A stretch of 64,000 nucleotides of DNA. It comes from an uncultured Collinsella sp. Lineage in GTDB: Bacteria; Actinomycetota; Coriobacteriia; Coriobacteriales; Coriobacteriaceae. The stretch covers positions 38,699 through 102,698 of the forward strand of contig CAUAAZ010000005.1 in the NCBI GenBank assembly GCA_958427145.1. The letters run 5' to 3'. Numbering within the stretch: the first letter of the stretch is position 1; every line of letters begins with the position of its first letter. Positions 48,670-57,394 of the stretch are shown here, one piece after another. The notes under the pieces were generated by a model. It saw nothing but the letters and a program-made list of their open reading frames with translations, was not told where the DNA came from and made no database searches. Both the position numbers and the translations under genes were made by a program.

Positions 48670-48783
48670 ATAAAACCGACCAAAATAAACCTGTCCCTTT
48701 TTGGCAGGTAGCGTTGCCCCGACGAGCACGTCGGATTCCCGGTCCGGGCGGCCGCCCCCGCGCACAGAAGGGGATTCCTTTTG
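48670..48783. repeat. GGGACAGG repeat copy f fused to flanks of the 46.7-kb palindrome
   Basis: TAAAACCGACCAAAATAAAC-CTGTCCCTTTTTGGCAGGTA (48670-48709) is nearly identical to copy d at 20051. It continues directly into GTTGCCCCGACGAGCACGTC ... CGCGCACAGAAGGGGATTCC, the outer flanks of the palindrome at 46.7 kb with the centre missing. From here to the rpsL promoter no gene is seen. Confidence 0.7.
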
Positions 48784-48837
48784 TGTAGGCTTTGCGGAAA
48801 TATGCTCATTTTGGGATACGCCCGGCGGCGTGGTCTG

Positions 48838-48866
48838 TTGACGACACAGCTAACGCCACGTATCCT
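48838..48866 (+). promoter_or_regulatory. Promoter of the rpsL operon
   Basis: TTGACG (48838-48843), 17-bp spacer, TATCCT (48861-48866), about 94 bp before rpsL. Confidence 0.72.
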
Positions 48867-48959
48867 ATCGAACTGCGTGTTTCGTAGGGGGATGCTGACC
48901 CCTCGATTCAAGCCGTTGCACTTTACAGAAAGCTGGAATCATTCGAGAAGGAGTACGCT

Positions 48960-49337
48960 TTGCCTACTATTAACCAGCTGGTTCGCCAGGGCCGTCGTTC
49001 CGTGCCCAAGAAGTCCAAGAACGCTGCTCTGCAGCACAACTCCCAGAAGCGCGGCGTGTGCACCCGCGTCTTCACCACGAGCCCCAAGAAGCCGAACTCG
49101 GCTCTTCGTAAGGTTGCCCGTGTTCGCCTTGTCAACGGCATCGAAGTTACTGCTTACATCCCGGGTGAGGGCCACAACCTGCAGGAGCACTCCATCGTGC
49201 TCGTCCGCGGCGGTCGTGTCCGTGACCTCCCTGGTGTCCGTTATCACGTCATCCGTGGCGCCTACGACGCTGCTCCGGTCCAGAACCGTATGCAGGCCCG
49301 TTCCAAGTACGGTGCTAAGCGCCCCAAGGCTAAATAA
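48960..49337 (+). CDS. rpsL: 30S ribosomal protein S12
   Basis: 125 residues from a TTG with AAGGAG 7 bp upstream (PTINQLVRQGRRS is the conserved beginning). S12 sits at the decoding centre. TTSPKKPNSALRKVARV carries the Lys that confers streptomycin sensitivity when unchanged. GVRYHVIRGAYDA and a basic C-terminus complete it. First gene of the str operon. Confidence 0.97.
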   Translation: MPTINQLVRQGRRSVPKKSKNAALQHNSQKRGVCTRVFTTSPKKPNSALRKVARVRLVNGIEVTAYIPGEGHNLQEHSIVLVRGGRVRDLPGVRYHVIRGAYDAAPVQNRMQARSKYGAKRPKAK

Positions 49338-49410
49338 GCCAGATAACGTTTTGATACTTTCGCCGTGTGCTGCCTAAGCGCCGCACGGTAGACACTTAAG
49401 GAGATTTCAC

Positions 49411-49884
49411 ATGCCGCGTCGTGCAGCAGCTAATCGTCGTGAGGTTCAGCCTGACGCCGTTTACAACAACCGCCTGGTGACTCAGCTCATCAACAAGGTC
49501 CTTCTTGACGGCAAGAAGGCCACCGCTGAGCGCATCGTTTACACCGCTTTCGAGATCGTTGCCGAGAAGTCCGAGGGTGGCGACGCTCTCGCTACCTTCA
49601 AGAAGGCTATGGACAACGTCAAGCCCACGCTCGAGGTTAAGCCCAAGCGTGTCGGTGGCGCTACCTATCAGGTCCCGATGGAGGTCAACTCCCGTCGTTC
49701 CACCGCTCTGGGTATCCGCTGGATCGTCAACTTCTCCCGCGCTCGCAAGGAGAAGACCATGGCCGAGCGTCTCGCCAACGAGATCCTCGACGCTTCCAAC
49801 GGCCTGGGCGCTTCCGTCAAGAAGCGTGAGGACGTCTTCAAGATGGCCGAGGCCAACCGCGCGTTCTCTCACTATCGTTGGTAA
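49411..49884 (+). CDS. rpsG: 30S ribosomal protein S7
   Basis: 157 residues, ATG with AAGGAG upstream. S7 nucleates assembly of the 30S head. It begins PRRAAANRREVQPDAVYNN and contains QVPMEVNSRRSTALGIRWIV and the C-terminal helix AEANRAFSHYRW. It lies between rpsL and fusA as usual. Confidence 0.97.
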   Translation: MPRRAAANRREVQPDAVYNNRLVTQLINKVLLDGKKATAERIVYTAFEIVAEKSEGGDALATFKKAMDNVKPTLEVKPKRVGGATYQVPMEVNSRRSTALGIRWIVNFSRARKEKTMAERLANEILDASNGLGASVKKREDVFKMAEANRAFSHYRW

Positions 49885-49903
49885 GTTAAGGTAAGGAACT
49901 AAC

Positions 49904-52003
49904 ATGGCTAAGCCTAAGTACAAGCTTTCCGATACCCGTAACATCGGCATCATGGCCCACATCGATGCCGGTAAGACCACCACGACCGAGCGTATTCTTT
50001 ACTACACCGGTAAGACCCACAAGATCGGTGAGGTCCATGAGGGCGCTGCCACCATGGACTGGATGGTTCAGGAGCAGGAGCGCGGCGTAACCATTACCTC
50101 CGCTGCTACCACGTGCTTCTGGAACAAGGACGGTAAGGACTACCGCATCCAGATCATCGACACCCCGGGCCACGTTGACTTCACCGCCGAGGTCGAGCGT
50201 TGCCTGCGCGTTCTCGATGGCGCTGTCGCCGTCTTCGACGCCGTTGCCGGCGTTCAGCCCCAGTCTGAGACCGTTTGGCGTCAGGCTTCTACCTTCAACG
50301 TCCCCCGCATCGCCTTCATCAACAAGTATGACCGCGTGGGCGCTGACTTCTTCAACGCTATCGAGACCATGAAGGATCGTCTCGACGCTAACGCCGTGGC
50401 CGCTCAGGTCCCGATGGGCGCCGAGGACAACTTCTGGGGCGTCATCGACCTGGTCACCATGACTGCATGGGACTTCAAGGCCGACGAGAAGGGCATGACC
50501 TACCCCGAGCCGATGGACGAGATCCCGGCTGAGTTCGCCGACATCGCTGCCACCAAGCGCGAGGAGCTCCTTGACGCTGCTGCCAGCTTTGACGACGAGC
50601 TCATGGAGAAGATCCTCATGGAGGAGGACTTCACCGTCGAGGAGCTCAAGGCCGCTCTGCGCAAGGGCGTTCTGGCCAACGAGCTCAACCTCGTCTTCGT
50701 GGGCTCCGCCTACAAGAACAAGGGCGTTCAGGAGCTGCTCGACGCTGTCGTCGACTACCTGCCCAGCCCGCTCGACGTTGAGGCCGTCACCGGTACCGAT
50801 CCGGACACCGGCGAGGAGATCCAGCGTCATCCTTCCTTCGACGAGCCCTTCTCCGGCCTGGTCTTCAAGATCATGACCGACCCGTTCGTCGGTAAGCTCA
50901 CCTATGTCCGCGTTTACTCCGGCCGCGCCGAGTCCGGTTCCTACGTGGTCAACGCCTCCAATGGTCAGCGCGAGCGCCTCGGCCGCATCCTCGAGATGAA
51001 CGCTGCCGAGCGTATCGACCGTGACGACGCTGCCGCCGGCGACATCGTCGCTTGCGTTGGCTTCAAGAACTCCACCACCGGTGACACCCTGTGCGAAGAG
51101 GGCAAGGAGATCGTCCTCGAGAAGATCGAGTTCGCTAAGCCCGTTATCGACGTTGCCATCGAGCCCAAGACCAAGGCCGAGCAGGACAAGATGTCCCTGG
51201 CTCTGACCAAGCTCGCCGAGGAGGACCCGACCTTCCAGGTGTCCACCAACCACGAGACCGGCCAGACCATCATCGCCGGCATGGGCGAGCTGCACCTCGA
51301 GATCATCGTCGACCGTCTGCTCCGCGAGTTCAAGGTTGACGCTAACGTTGGTAAGCCCCAGGTTGCCTACCGCGAGACCGCTGGTCACGACGTCGAGAAG
51401 GCTGAGGGCAAGTTCGTCCGTCAGTCCGGCGGTCGCGGTCAGTACGGCCACGCCGTCATCAAGCTCGAGAAGATGGAGGAGGGCTTCGGCTACGAGTTCG
51501 TCAACGCTATCGTCGGCGGCGTCGTGCCCAAGGAGTACATCCCGTCCATCGACAAGGGCATCCAGGAGGCCCTGAACACCGGTGTTATCGCCGGCTTCCC
51601 GGTCCTCGACGTTAAGGTCACCCTGTTCGACGGTTCTTACCACGAGGTCGACTCCTCCGAGGCCGCCTTCAAGATCGCCGGTTCCATGGCTATCAAGGAC
51701 GCCCTCAAGAAGTCCGATCCGCAGCTGCTCGAGCCGATCATGGCTGTCGAGGTCGAGACCCCCGAGCAGTACATGGGCGACGTTATGGGCAACCTCTCCG
51801 GTCGCCGCGGCAAGATCGAGGGCATGGAGGATCGCAAGAACAGCAAGCTCATCCGTGCCAAGGTGCCGCTGGGCGAGATGTTCGGTTACGCTACCGACCT
51901 TCGCTCCCAGACCCAGGGCCGTGCATCCTACACGATGCAGTTCGACTCTTATGAGCCCGCGCCCAAGTCCATCGTGGACGAGGTCATGAGCAAGAACGCC
52001 TAA
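49904..52003 (+). CDS. fusA: Elongation factor G
   Basis: 699 residues. EF-G moves tRNAs and mRNA after peptide-bond formation. The G domain has AHIDAGKTTTTERILYYTG (about 19-37), ERGVTITSAATT, DTPGHVDFTAEV and NKYD. Domains II-V follow, including GRGQYGHAVI in domain IV and the conserved MGDVMGNLSGRRG in domain V. All five domains are present, so it is the canonical factor. rpsJ, not tuf, follows 61 bp later. Confidence 0.97.
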   Translation: MAKPKYKLSDTRNIGIMAHIDAGKTTTTERILYYTGKTHKIGEVHEGAATMDWMVQEQERGVTITSAATTCFWNKDGKDYRIQIIDTPGHVDFTAEVERCLRVLDGAVAVFDAVAGVQPQSETVWRQASTFNVPRIAFINKYDRVGADFFNAIETMKDRLDANAVAAQVPMGAEDNFWGVIDLVTMTAWDFKADEKGMTYPEPMDEIPAEFADIAATKREELLDAAASFDDELMEKILMEEDFTVEELKAALRKGVLANELNLVFVGSAYKNKGVQELLDAVVDYLPSPLDVEAVTGTDPDTGEEIQRHPSFDEPFSGLVFKIMTDPFVGKLTYVRVYSGRAESGSYVVNASNGQRERLGRILEMNAAERIDRDDAAAGDIVACVGFKNSTTGDTLCEEGKEIVLEKIEFAKPVIDVAIEPKTKAEQDKMSLALTKLAEEDPTFQVSTNHETGQTIIAGMGELHLEIIVDRLLREFKVDANVGKPQVAYRETAGHDVEKAEGKFVRQSGGRGQYGHAVIKLEKMEEGFGYEFVNAIVGGVVPKEYIPSIDKGIQEALNTGVIAGFPVLDVKVTLFDGSYHEVDSSEAAFKIAGSMAIKDALKKSDPQLLEPIMAVEVETPEQYMGDVMGNLSGRRGKIEGMEDRKNSKLIRAKVPLGEMFGYATDLRSQTQGRASYTMQFDSYEPAPKSIVDEVMSKNA

Positions 52004-52064
52004 GTTCGAGCTCCCTGTTACGTAATCCTGCGAGAACACTTCTCGCACTCTTTGGAGGTTTAAG

Positions 52065-52373
52065 TTGGCTACCCAGAAGATCCGCATTCGCCTCAAGGGC
52101 TATGATCACGAGGTCGTCGATCAGTCCGCGAAGCTCATCGTTGAGACCGCTCAGAAGACCGGCGCTCGCGTTTCCGGTCCTGTCCCCCTGCCCACCGAGC
52201 GCAACCTGTACACGGTTATCCGCTCGCCGCACGTGAACAAGGACTCCCGTGAGCAGTTCGAGATGCGCACCCACAAGCGCCTCATCGACATCCTCGACCC
52301 CACCTCGGGCACCGTTGATTCGCTTATGCGTCTCGACCTCCCCGCTGGCGTCGACATCGACATCAAGCTCTAA
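52065..52373 (+). CDS. rpsJ: 30S ribosomal protein S10
   Basis: 102 residues from a TTG after GGAGGTTTAAG. S10 (NusE) belongs to the 30S head and links NusG to the ribosome. It starts ATQKIRIRLKGYDHEVVDQS and contains GPVPLPTERNLYTVIRSPHVNKDSREQFE. It is followed by a terminator rather than by rplC, so it is separated from the rest of the S10 operon. Confidence 0.96.
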   Translation: MATQKIRIRLKGYDHEVVDQSAKLIVETAQKTGARVSGPVPLPTERNLYTVIRSPHVNKDSREQFEMRTHKRLIDILDPTSGTVDSLMRLDLPAGVDIDIKL

Positions 52374-52394
52374 GCGATATCGCTCATAGCTTAA

Positions 52395-52435
52395 AGGGCC
52401 TCGCTGCCGTTTCGGTAGCGGGGCCCTTTTGTTTT
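52395..52435 (+). terminator. Terminator after rpsJ
   Basis: AGGGCC-TCGCTGCC ... GGTAGCG-GGGCCCT followed by TTTGTTTT. Confidence 0.87.
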
Positions 52436-52488
52436 GAATGATGGTTTGGACTGCCGGGTAATGCTGCCGAGTAGGTGGCTGCGGCGCC

Positions 52489-53265
52489 CTATTCACTCAC
52501 GGGACGCAGCGATGCCTCCTCAAAATGGAAGGATCGAAAGCCGTCTTCCGTTTCGATGCACGCGCGACCAAAGCCATCGACCGTTTGAAAGATGCCACGC
52601 GCCAGCTCGTCCCCAGCGGGGGAGCGGGCGATAACGTGCTCCCCGATCCAATTGAGGTGAGCGATATATTCGTCGTGGACGGGCGCGAGCGGACCGGCGT
52701 CTTCTTCCTTGGCGTTGAGGCGTTCTGCCCAGGCATCTACAGCGTCTATAACTGCGTGATAGACCTCATCGAGGAGCATGTCGACGGCGGGAACGTTCTT
52801 GTTGAGGTCTGACAGGCCGATTGCTGGCAGGCCGCCATCGGGAACCTCCGCGGGCACATAGTTCACGTTAACGCCGATGCCACAGACCGCAAAGGGGTTG
52901 CCTTCGTTATCGCGTGCGGCCTCGACCAGAATGCCGCCGAGTTTGCGTCCACGCGCGACCAGGTCGTTGGGCCATTTGAGGCCAATCTCGTTTGCAAGAT
53001 CCTGTTTTTCGAGTGCCTCGAGCACCGCTAGGCCGCTGACGGCGGCAAGACCAGAGTACTTTGCGGGATTAACGCATGGACGCAGGACAATCGAAAGCAA
53101 TAGGTTGCCGGCGGTTGAGTCCCACTTGTGCCCGCGCCGACCGCGTCCTGCTGTCTGAGCCCGGGCGGCAAGTCCTGTGCCGTGCGGCGCTCCCTGTTTT
53201 CCTGCTTCGAGCAGGTCATCGTTGGTCGATCCGGTTACGTCGACCACTGTTAAACGTAAATCCAT
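52489..53265 (-). CDS. birA: Biotin-[acetyl-CoA-carboxylase] ligase BirA (monofunctional)
   Basis: 258 residues without the N-terminal DNA-binding domain of bifunctional BirA, so it is an enzyme only. The biotin/ATP site includes DVTGSTNDDLLEA, AGRGRRGHKWDS (about 39-50) and LKWPNDLVARGRKLGGIL. The C-terminal SH3-like domain covers about 210-258. It attaches biotin to Lys of AccB, encoded about 5 kb away in the divergent fab cluster. RBS AGGAGG lies upstream of the ATG. Confidence 0.93.
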   Translation of the reverse strand: MDLRLTVVDVTGSTNDDLLEAGKQGAPHGTGLAARAQTAGRGRRGHKWDSTAGNLLLSIVLRPCVNPAKYSGLAAVSGLAVLEALEKQDLANEIGLKWPNDLVARGRKLGGILVEAARDNEGNPFAVCGIGVNVNYVPAEVPDGGLPAIGLSDLNKNVPAVDMLLDEVYHAVIDAVDAWAERLNAKEEDAGPLAPVHDEYIAHLNWIGEHVIARSPAGDELARGIFQTVDGFGRACIETEDGFRSFHFEEASLRPVSE

Positions 53266-53363
53266 AACAGCTGGTACCTCCTATGGTAATAAGGCAATCG
53301 CGTAATGGTGTCGAGAGATAGACACAATGTGAAGCCTTTGTCGCATTTGGACAATTTAATGTT

Positions 53364-53425
53364 AACACGTCAACAACGACTGAAATGCGTTATCCTCTCT
53401 TGGTCGATGTAAACACGTCAACAAC
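53364..53425. promoter_or_regulatory. 14-bp direct repeat in the birA-fabH divergent region
   Basis: AACACGTCAACAAC occurs at 53364-53377 and 53412-53425, 48 bp apart. On the minus strand each reads GTTGTTGACGTGTT. The second copy ends 17 bp before the fabH start. It is a candidate binding site for a regulator of fatty acid synthesis; no known FapR or FabT consensus fits. Confidence 0.5.
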
Positions 53426-53441
53426 TCAAAGGAGGTTAGTG

Positions 53442-54401
53442 ATGGGTTTCACGATTCTTGGAACAGGTTCGGCACTTCCTGAGCGCAGTGTTTCCAATGA
53501 CGAGCTGTCCGAGTTCCTCGATACCTCGGATGAGTGGATTTTTACTCGCACAGGTATCAAGAGCCGCCACGTCTGCACCGCCGAGTCACTTGACGACCTT
53601 GCCGTAGCGGCGAGCGAGCGGGCACTCCAGGTGTCCGGAATCGACGCGAGCCAGCTGGACCTGATCGTCTGCTCGACGACGACGGGTGACCACTTTGTTC
53701 CCGCTGAGGCGTGTGCCGTTGCTGAGCGACTAGGCGCGACGTGCCCTGCCTTCGATGTCTCGGCGGCTTGTGCCGGCTTCGTATTTGCGCTCGATGTCGC
53801 CGAGGGCTATATCGCCCGCAGCCGTGCCGAGCGCGTGCTTGTTGTTGCTGCCGAGCAGATGACGCGCGCGCTCGACTGGACCGACCGTGCCACCTGCGTG
53901 CTTTTTGGCGATGGGGCAGGCGCTGCAGTCATGGAGGCCGGGGGAGAGAATCCCCTTGCCGTTGAGCTTTCGACCGCACCCGATGTCGAGACGTTGCGCG
54001 TTCCCGGGCTGGATGGCACCTCGCCATTCAAAGTTCCCTCGGACCGCCAGAGTGTGCTTTCCATGAATGGCCGCCGCGTGTTCAAGTTCGGCGTCAACGC
54101 CATCTGCGACACGGTCCATAAGCTTGCGAGCGATGCGGGCATTTCGGTCGAAGATATCGATCATTTTGTATTCCATCAGGCTAACGAACGAATCCTGAGT
54201 CAGGCGGTCAAGCGTCTGGGCGTGCCAGACGAGCACGTGGTTCGAACGCTGCGCGAGACCGGCAACATTTCGAGCGCCTGCATTCCCTTTGCGCTTGACC
54301 GGCTGGCACGCACCGACGCACTGAATGTGGGCGACACCATCGCCCTCGTTGGATTTGGTGCCGGCCTGGATATAGGTGGCTATCTGCTTCGTTGGAAGTA
54401 G
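53442..54401 (+). CDS. fabH: Beta-ketoacyl-ACP synthase III
   Basis: 319 residues from the ATG at 53442 (GGAGG upstream). It starts each fatty acid chain by condensing an acyl-CoA with malonyl-ACP. The catalytic Cys is in FDVSAACAGF (about 103-112), the His in FHQANERI and the Asn in ETGNISSACIP. TSDEWIFTRTGIKSRH near residue 30 is the FabH N-terminal signature. First gene of the fab/acc cluster. Confidence 0.94.
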   Translation: MGFTILGTGSALPERSVSNDELSEFLDTSDEWIFTRTGIKSRHVCTAESLDDLAVAASERALQVSGIDASQLDLIVCSTTTGDHFVPAEACAVAERLGATCPAFDVSAACAGFVFALDVAEGYIARSRAERVLVVAAEQMTRALDWTDRATCVLFGDGAGAAVMEAGGENPLAVELSTAPDVETLRVPGLDGTSPFKVPSDRQSVLSMNGRRVFKFGVNAICDTVHKLASDAGISVEDIDHFVFHQANERILSQAVKRLGVPDEHVVRTLRETGNISSACIPFALDRLARTDALNVGDTIALVGFGAGLDIGGYLLRWK

Positions 54402-54453
54402 TCGCACATAGGAAATAAAAACGCCCCTAGGGCACAAACAAAGGAGAACTACC

Positions 54454-54690
54454 ATGGCAGATCAGAAGACCTTCGAGCGCGTTTGCGACGTTATCCGCGA
54501 GACCGCTGGCCTTGACGATGTCGAGATGAAGCCCGAGTCCACGCTCGAGGAGATTGGTCTCGACAGCCTGGGCACCGTCGAGATCCTCGTTGCCGTCGAG
54601 GACGAGTTTGGCATCCAGCTCGATACCGAGGAGAACCCCAAGACGGTCGGCGAGTTCGCCGATACGGTCGAGGCGGCATTGGAGAAGTAG
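54454..54690 (+). CDS. acpP: Acyl carrier protein
   Basis: 78 residues, acidic. The phosphopantetheine Ser is in GLDSLGTVEILVAVEDEFGI (about residue 37). GGAGA precedes the ATG. It carries growing acyl chains between the enzymes encoded next door; fabK follows 2 bp after its stop. Confidence 0.96.
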   Translation: MADQKTFERVCDVIRETAGLDDVEMKPESTLEEIGLDSLGTVEILVAVEDEFGIQLDTEENPKTVGEFADTVEAALEK

Positions 54691-54692
54691 AG

Positions 54693-55637
54693 ATGCTCAA
54701 GACTCCTCTCTGCGATCTGCTCGGCATCGAAAAGCCCGTGTTCCAGGGCGGTATGGCCTGGATTGCCGATGCCTCGCTGGCGTCCGCAGTGTCCGAGGCG
54801 GGTGGCTTAGGCATCATCGCGGCCATGAACGCCGACGCCAACTGGCTTCGCGACCAGATTCATGAGCTGCGCGCCAAGACGGATAAGCCCTTTGGCGTCA
54901 ACGTCATGCTCATGAGCCCGTTTGCCGACGAGGTTGCACAGGTCGTGATTGACGAGCGAGTGCCGGTCGTCGTGACGGGCGCCGGCAATCCCGCGAAGTA
55001 CATGAAGGCGTGGAACGAGGCGGGCATCAAGGTTATTCCCGTCGTGGCTTCGGTGGCGCTGGCGCGTCTCGTGGCGCGTCGCGGAGCCACTGCCGTGGTT
55101 GCCGAGGGCACCGAATCAGGCGGCCATATTGGCGAGACCTCGACGATGGCACTTGTCCCGCAGGTTGTCGATGCGGTCGATATTCCCGTGGTTGCGGCTG
55201 GCGGCATCGCCGATGGCCGCGGCGTGGCGGCCGCTTTTATGCTCGGCGCTGCCGGCGTCCAGGTGGGAACACGCTTTCTGGTCGCAAACGAGTGCACCGT
55301 ATCCGAACAGTACAAAGAGCTGGTGCTCAAGGCGGGCGACACGTCGACGCGTGCGACCGGTCGCTCGACGGGACATCCGGTTCGCGCCCTCAAGAGCCCC
55401 TTCACCAACGCGTATGCCAAGAACGAGGCGGCGGGCGCAAGCCCCGAGGAGCTCGGGGCCATGGGCACGGGCGCGCTTCGTAAAGCCGCAAAGGACGGTA
55501 ATTACGAAGAGGGTTCGTATTTGTGCGGACAGATTGCTGGCATGGTCAACGAACGCCAGAGCGCACGCGAAATCGTCGACGATCTGGTCGATGGCGCCGA
55601 GCATGTCCTGAAGGGTGCGTCCGCATGGGTGGCGTAG
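54693..55637 (+). CDS. fabK: Enoyl-ACP reductase II (FabK, flavoprotein)
   Basis: 314 residues, a TIM-barrel FMN enzyme that performs the last reduction of each elongation cycle. PVFQGGMAWIADASLASAVSEAGGLGII (about 15-42), VVAEGTESGGHIGE with the conserved His, and VVAAGGIADGRGVAAAFMLGAAGVQVGTRF (phosphate-binding) match the FabK/NMO family; the genomic context favours FabK. No fabI is present in the cluster, so the cell probably relies on FabK and would resist triclosan. Confidence 0.92.
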   Translation: MLKTPLCDLLGIEKPVFQGGMAWIADASLASAVSEAGGLGIIAAMNADANWLRDQIHELRAKTDKPFGVNVMLMSPFADEVAQVVIDERVPVVVTGAGNPAKYMKAWNEAGIKVIPVVASVALARLVARRGATAVVAEGTESGGHIGETSTMALVPQVVDAVDIPVVAAGGIADGRGVAAAFMLGAAGVQVGTRFLVANECTVSEQYKELVLKAGDTSTRATGRSTGHPVRALKSPFTNAYAKNEAAGASPEELGAMGTGALRKAAKDGNYEEGSYLCGQIAGMVNERQSAREIVDDLVDGAEHVLKGASAWVA

Positions 55638-56551
55638 CGTTTTTGTTTGCCGGCCAGGGTGCCCAACACCCCGCGATGGGCGTCGATCTGATCGAGGCAT
55701 CGCCGGCGGCCGCCGAGGTGTTCGCCATTGCCGACGAGGTGCGCCCGGGGACCAGCGAGCAGTGCCGGAGCGCCTCCAAGGAGGAGCTCTCACAGACCGA
55801 GAACACGCAGCCTTGCGTGTTCGTGCACGACTTGGCTGTCGCTGTCGCCCTGCGCGAGCGCGGCGTGGTGCCTGCCGCCTGTGCGGGATTCTCGCTGGGC
55901 GAGGTCGCTGCACTCACCTTTGCGGGGGCATTCGATACGCGAGCGGGTTTTGAGCTCGTGTGTGAGCGCGCGGCGCTGATGGCCACGGAGGCCGAGCGTC
56001 ACCCCGGCGGCATGCGCGCCGTCATCAAGCTCGATGCGGCGCAAGTCGAGGGCTTGGCAAAACAGGCCGGCGAGGATTGCTGGCCGGTCAACTACAACAG
56101 CCCGCAGCAGACGGTTATTGCCGGAGCGCCCGAGGCGCTGCAGGAGCTCGACGTCCTAGTAAAAGAGGCTGGCGGCCGGGCCATGAAGGTCGCGGTGTCG
56201 GGTGCATTCCATAGCCCCTATATGGCCGAGGCGACTGAGGGACTGGCGACGTATATCCAAGCCGGCCACGCGCCGTCTCCGCTGCTGATTCCGGTCATGG
56301 CAAACATGACGGCGGCGCCCTATCCGGCGGACCCGCGAGCAGCATCGGATGTCTTGGCCAACCAGGTGAGCCATCCCGTGCGCTGGGTCGACACGCTGCA
56401 TACTCTGCAGGATCAGGGCATCGACACGTTTATTGAGGTCGGTCCTGGCAAAACACTGTCGGGCCTGGTCAAGCGTACGCTGAGCGACGTTCGCGTTTAT
56501 TCGTGCGAAACGGCCGAGCAGGTCGCAGCTATTGCCGATGAGCTCGCATAG
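55625..56551 (+). CDS. fabD: Malonyl-CoA-ACP transacylase
   Basis: 308 residues from the ATG at 55625, inside the end of fabK (13-bp overlap). VAFLFAGQGAQHPAMGVDL is the family opening; the nucleophile Ser is in AGFSLGEVAAL (about 82-92) and the His in VSGAFHSPYM. It loads malonyl units onto AcpP. The overlap suggests translational coupling. Confidence 0.94.
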   Translation: MGGVAFLFAGQGAQHPAMGVDLIEASPAAAEVFAIADEVRPGTSEQCRSASKEELSQTENTQPCVFVHDLAVAVALRERGVVPAACAGFSLGEVAALTFAGAFDTRAGFELVCERAALMATEAERHPGGMRAVIKLDAAQVEGLAKQAGEDCWPVNYNSPQQTVIAGAPEALQELDVLVKEAGGRAMKVAVSGAFHSPYMAEATEGLATYIQAGHAPSPLLIPVMANMTAAPYPADPRAASDVLANQVSHPVRWVDTLHTLQDQGIDTFIEVGPGKTLSGLVKRTLSDVRVYSCETAEQVAAIADELA

Positions 56552-56581
56552 CCCACAGGGCTGTAACCCGAAAGGAATGAC

Positions 56582-57355
56582 ATGGGCAACTTGAACAACG
56601 GCGCGCTCGAGCGCAACGGCTCACGCCGTGTGGCACTGGTCACGGGCGGCTCGCGGGGAATCGGCCGCGCTTGTGCGGTTGGCTTGGCGGAGGACGGCTT
56701 TGATATTGCCGTCGTCTATGCCGGTAGCGTCGATGCCGCGCGCGAGACATGCGGAGCCTGCGAGATGGTTGGCGCCACGGCGCGCGCATATCAATGCGAC
56801 GTGGCAGACCCCGCTGCCGTCAATGCGTGCGTGGAAGCGGTCCTCAACGAATTTGGCTCCATTTGGGCGCTCGTCAACAACGCCGGCATCACGCGCGACG
56901 GCCTGCTCATGCGTATGGGTGACGATGCCTTCGACCGCGTGCTCGATGTCAATCTTAAAGGAACGTTTAACACGACGCGCGCACTCACCAAGACCTTTAT
57001 GCGCCAGCGCGGCGGTTGCGTCGTCAACATGAGCTCGGTTGTGGGCCTGATGGGCAATGCCGGGCAGGCCAACTACGCTGCCTCCAAGGCGGGCGTGATC
57101 GGCCTGACCAAGGCGGTGGCGCGCGAGCTTGCGCCCCGCGGCGTACGAGTGAACGCGGTCGCACCCGGGTTTGTCGAGACCGATATGACGGCAAAGCTAT
57201 CGGATAAGGTGCGTGCGGCGTGCGAGGAGCAGATTCCCCTGAGGCGCATGGCGCGTCCCGAGGAAGTGGCCGGCGTGGTGCGCTTTTTGGCGAGCGATGC
57301 GGCTGCCTACATTACGGGCGAGGTCGTACGCGTTGACGGCGGAATGGCGATGTAG
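56582..57355 (+). CDS. fabG: 3-oxoacyl-ACP reductase
   Basis: 257 residues. A short-chain dehydrogenase with the NADPH loop TGGSRGIGRACA (about 21-32), NNAGITRDGLLMRM, and the catalytic Ser (NMSSVVGLMGN), Tyr and Lys (YAASKAG). It reduces 3-ketoacyl-ACP. GAAAGGA precedes the ATG. A leading stretch of about 15 residues is longer than in E. coli. Confidence 0.95.
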   Translation: MGNLNNGALERNGSRRVALVTGGSRGIGRACAVGLAEDGFDIAVVYAGSVDAARETCGACEMVGATARAYQCDVADPAAVNACVEAVLNEFGSIWALVNNAGITRDGLLMRMGDDAFDRVLDVNLKGTFNTTRALTKTFMRQRGGCVVNMSSVVGLMGNAGQANYAASKAGVIGLTKAVARELAPRGVRVNAVAPGFVETDMTAKLSDKVRAACEEQIPLRRMARPEEVAGVVRFLASDAAAYITGEVVRVDGGMAM

Positions 57356-57394
57356 AAAGCAAGCCGGGTAGGCGGCTTGGATGAGGAGACCATG

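Noticed and set aside
48960..49337. Streptomycin-resistance change in S12
   Set aside because: The PKKPNSA region has the common sensitive-type residues, so nothing unusual is indicated.
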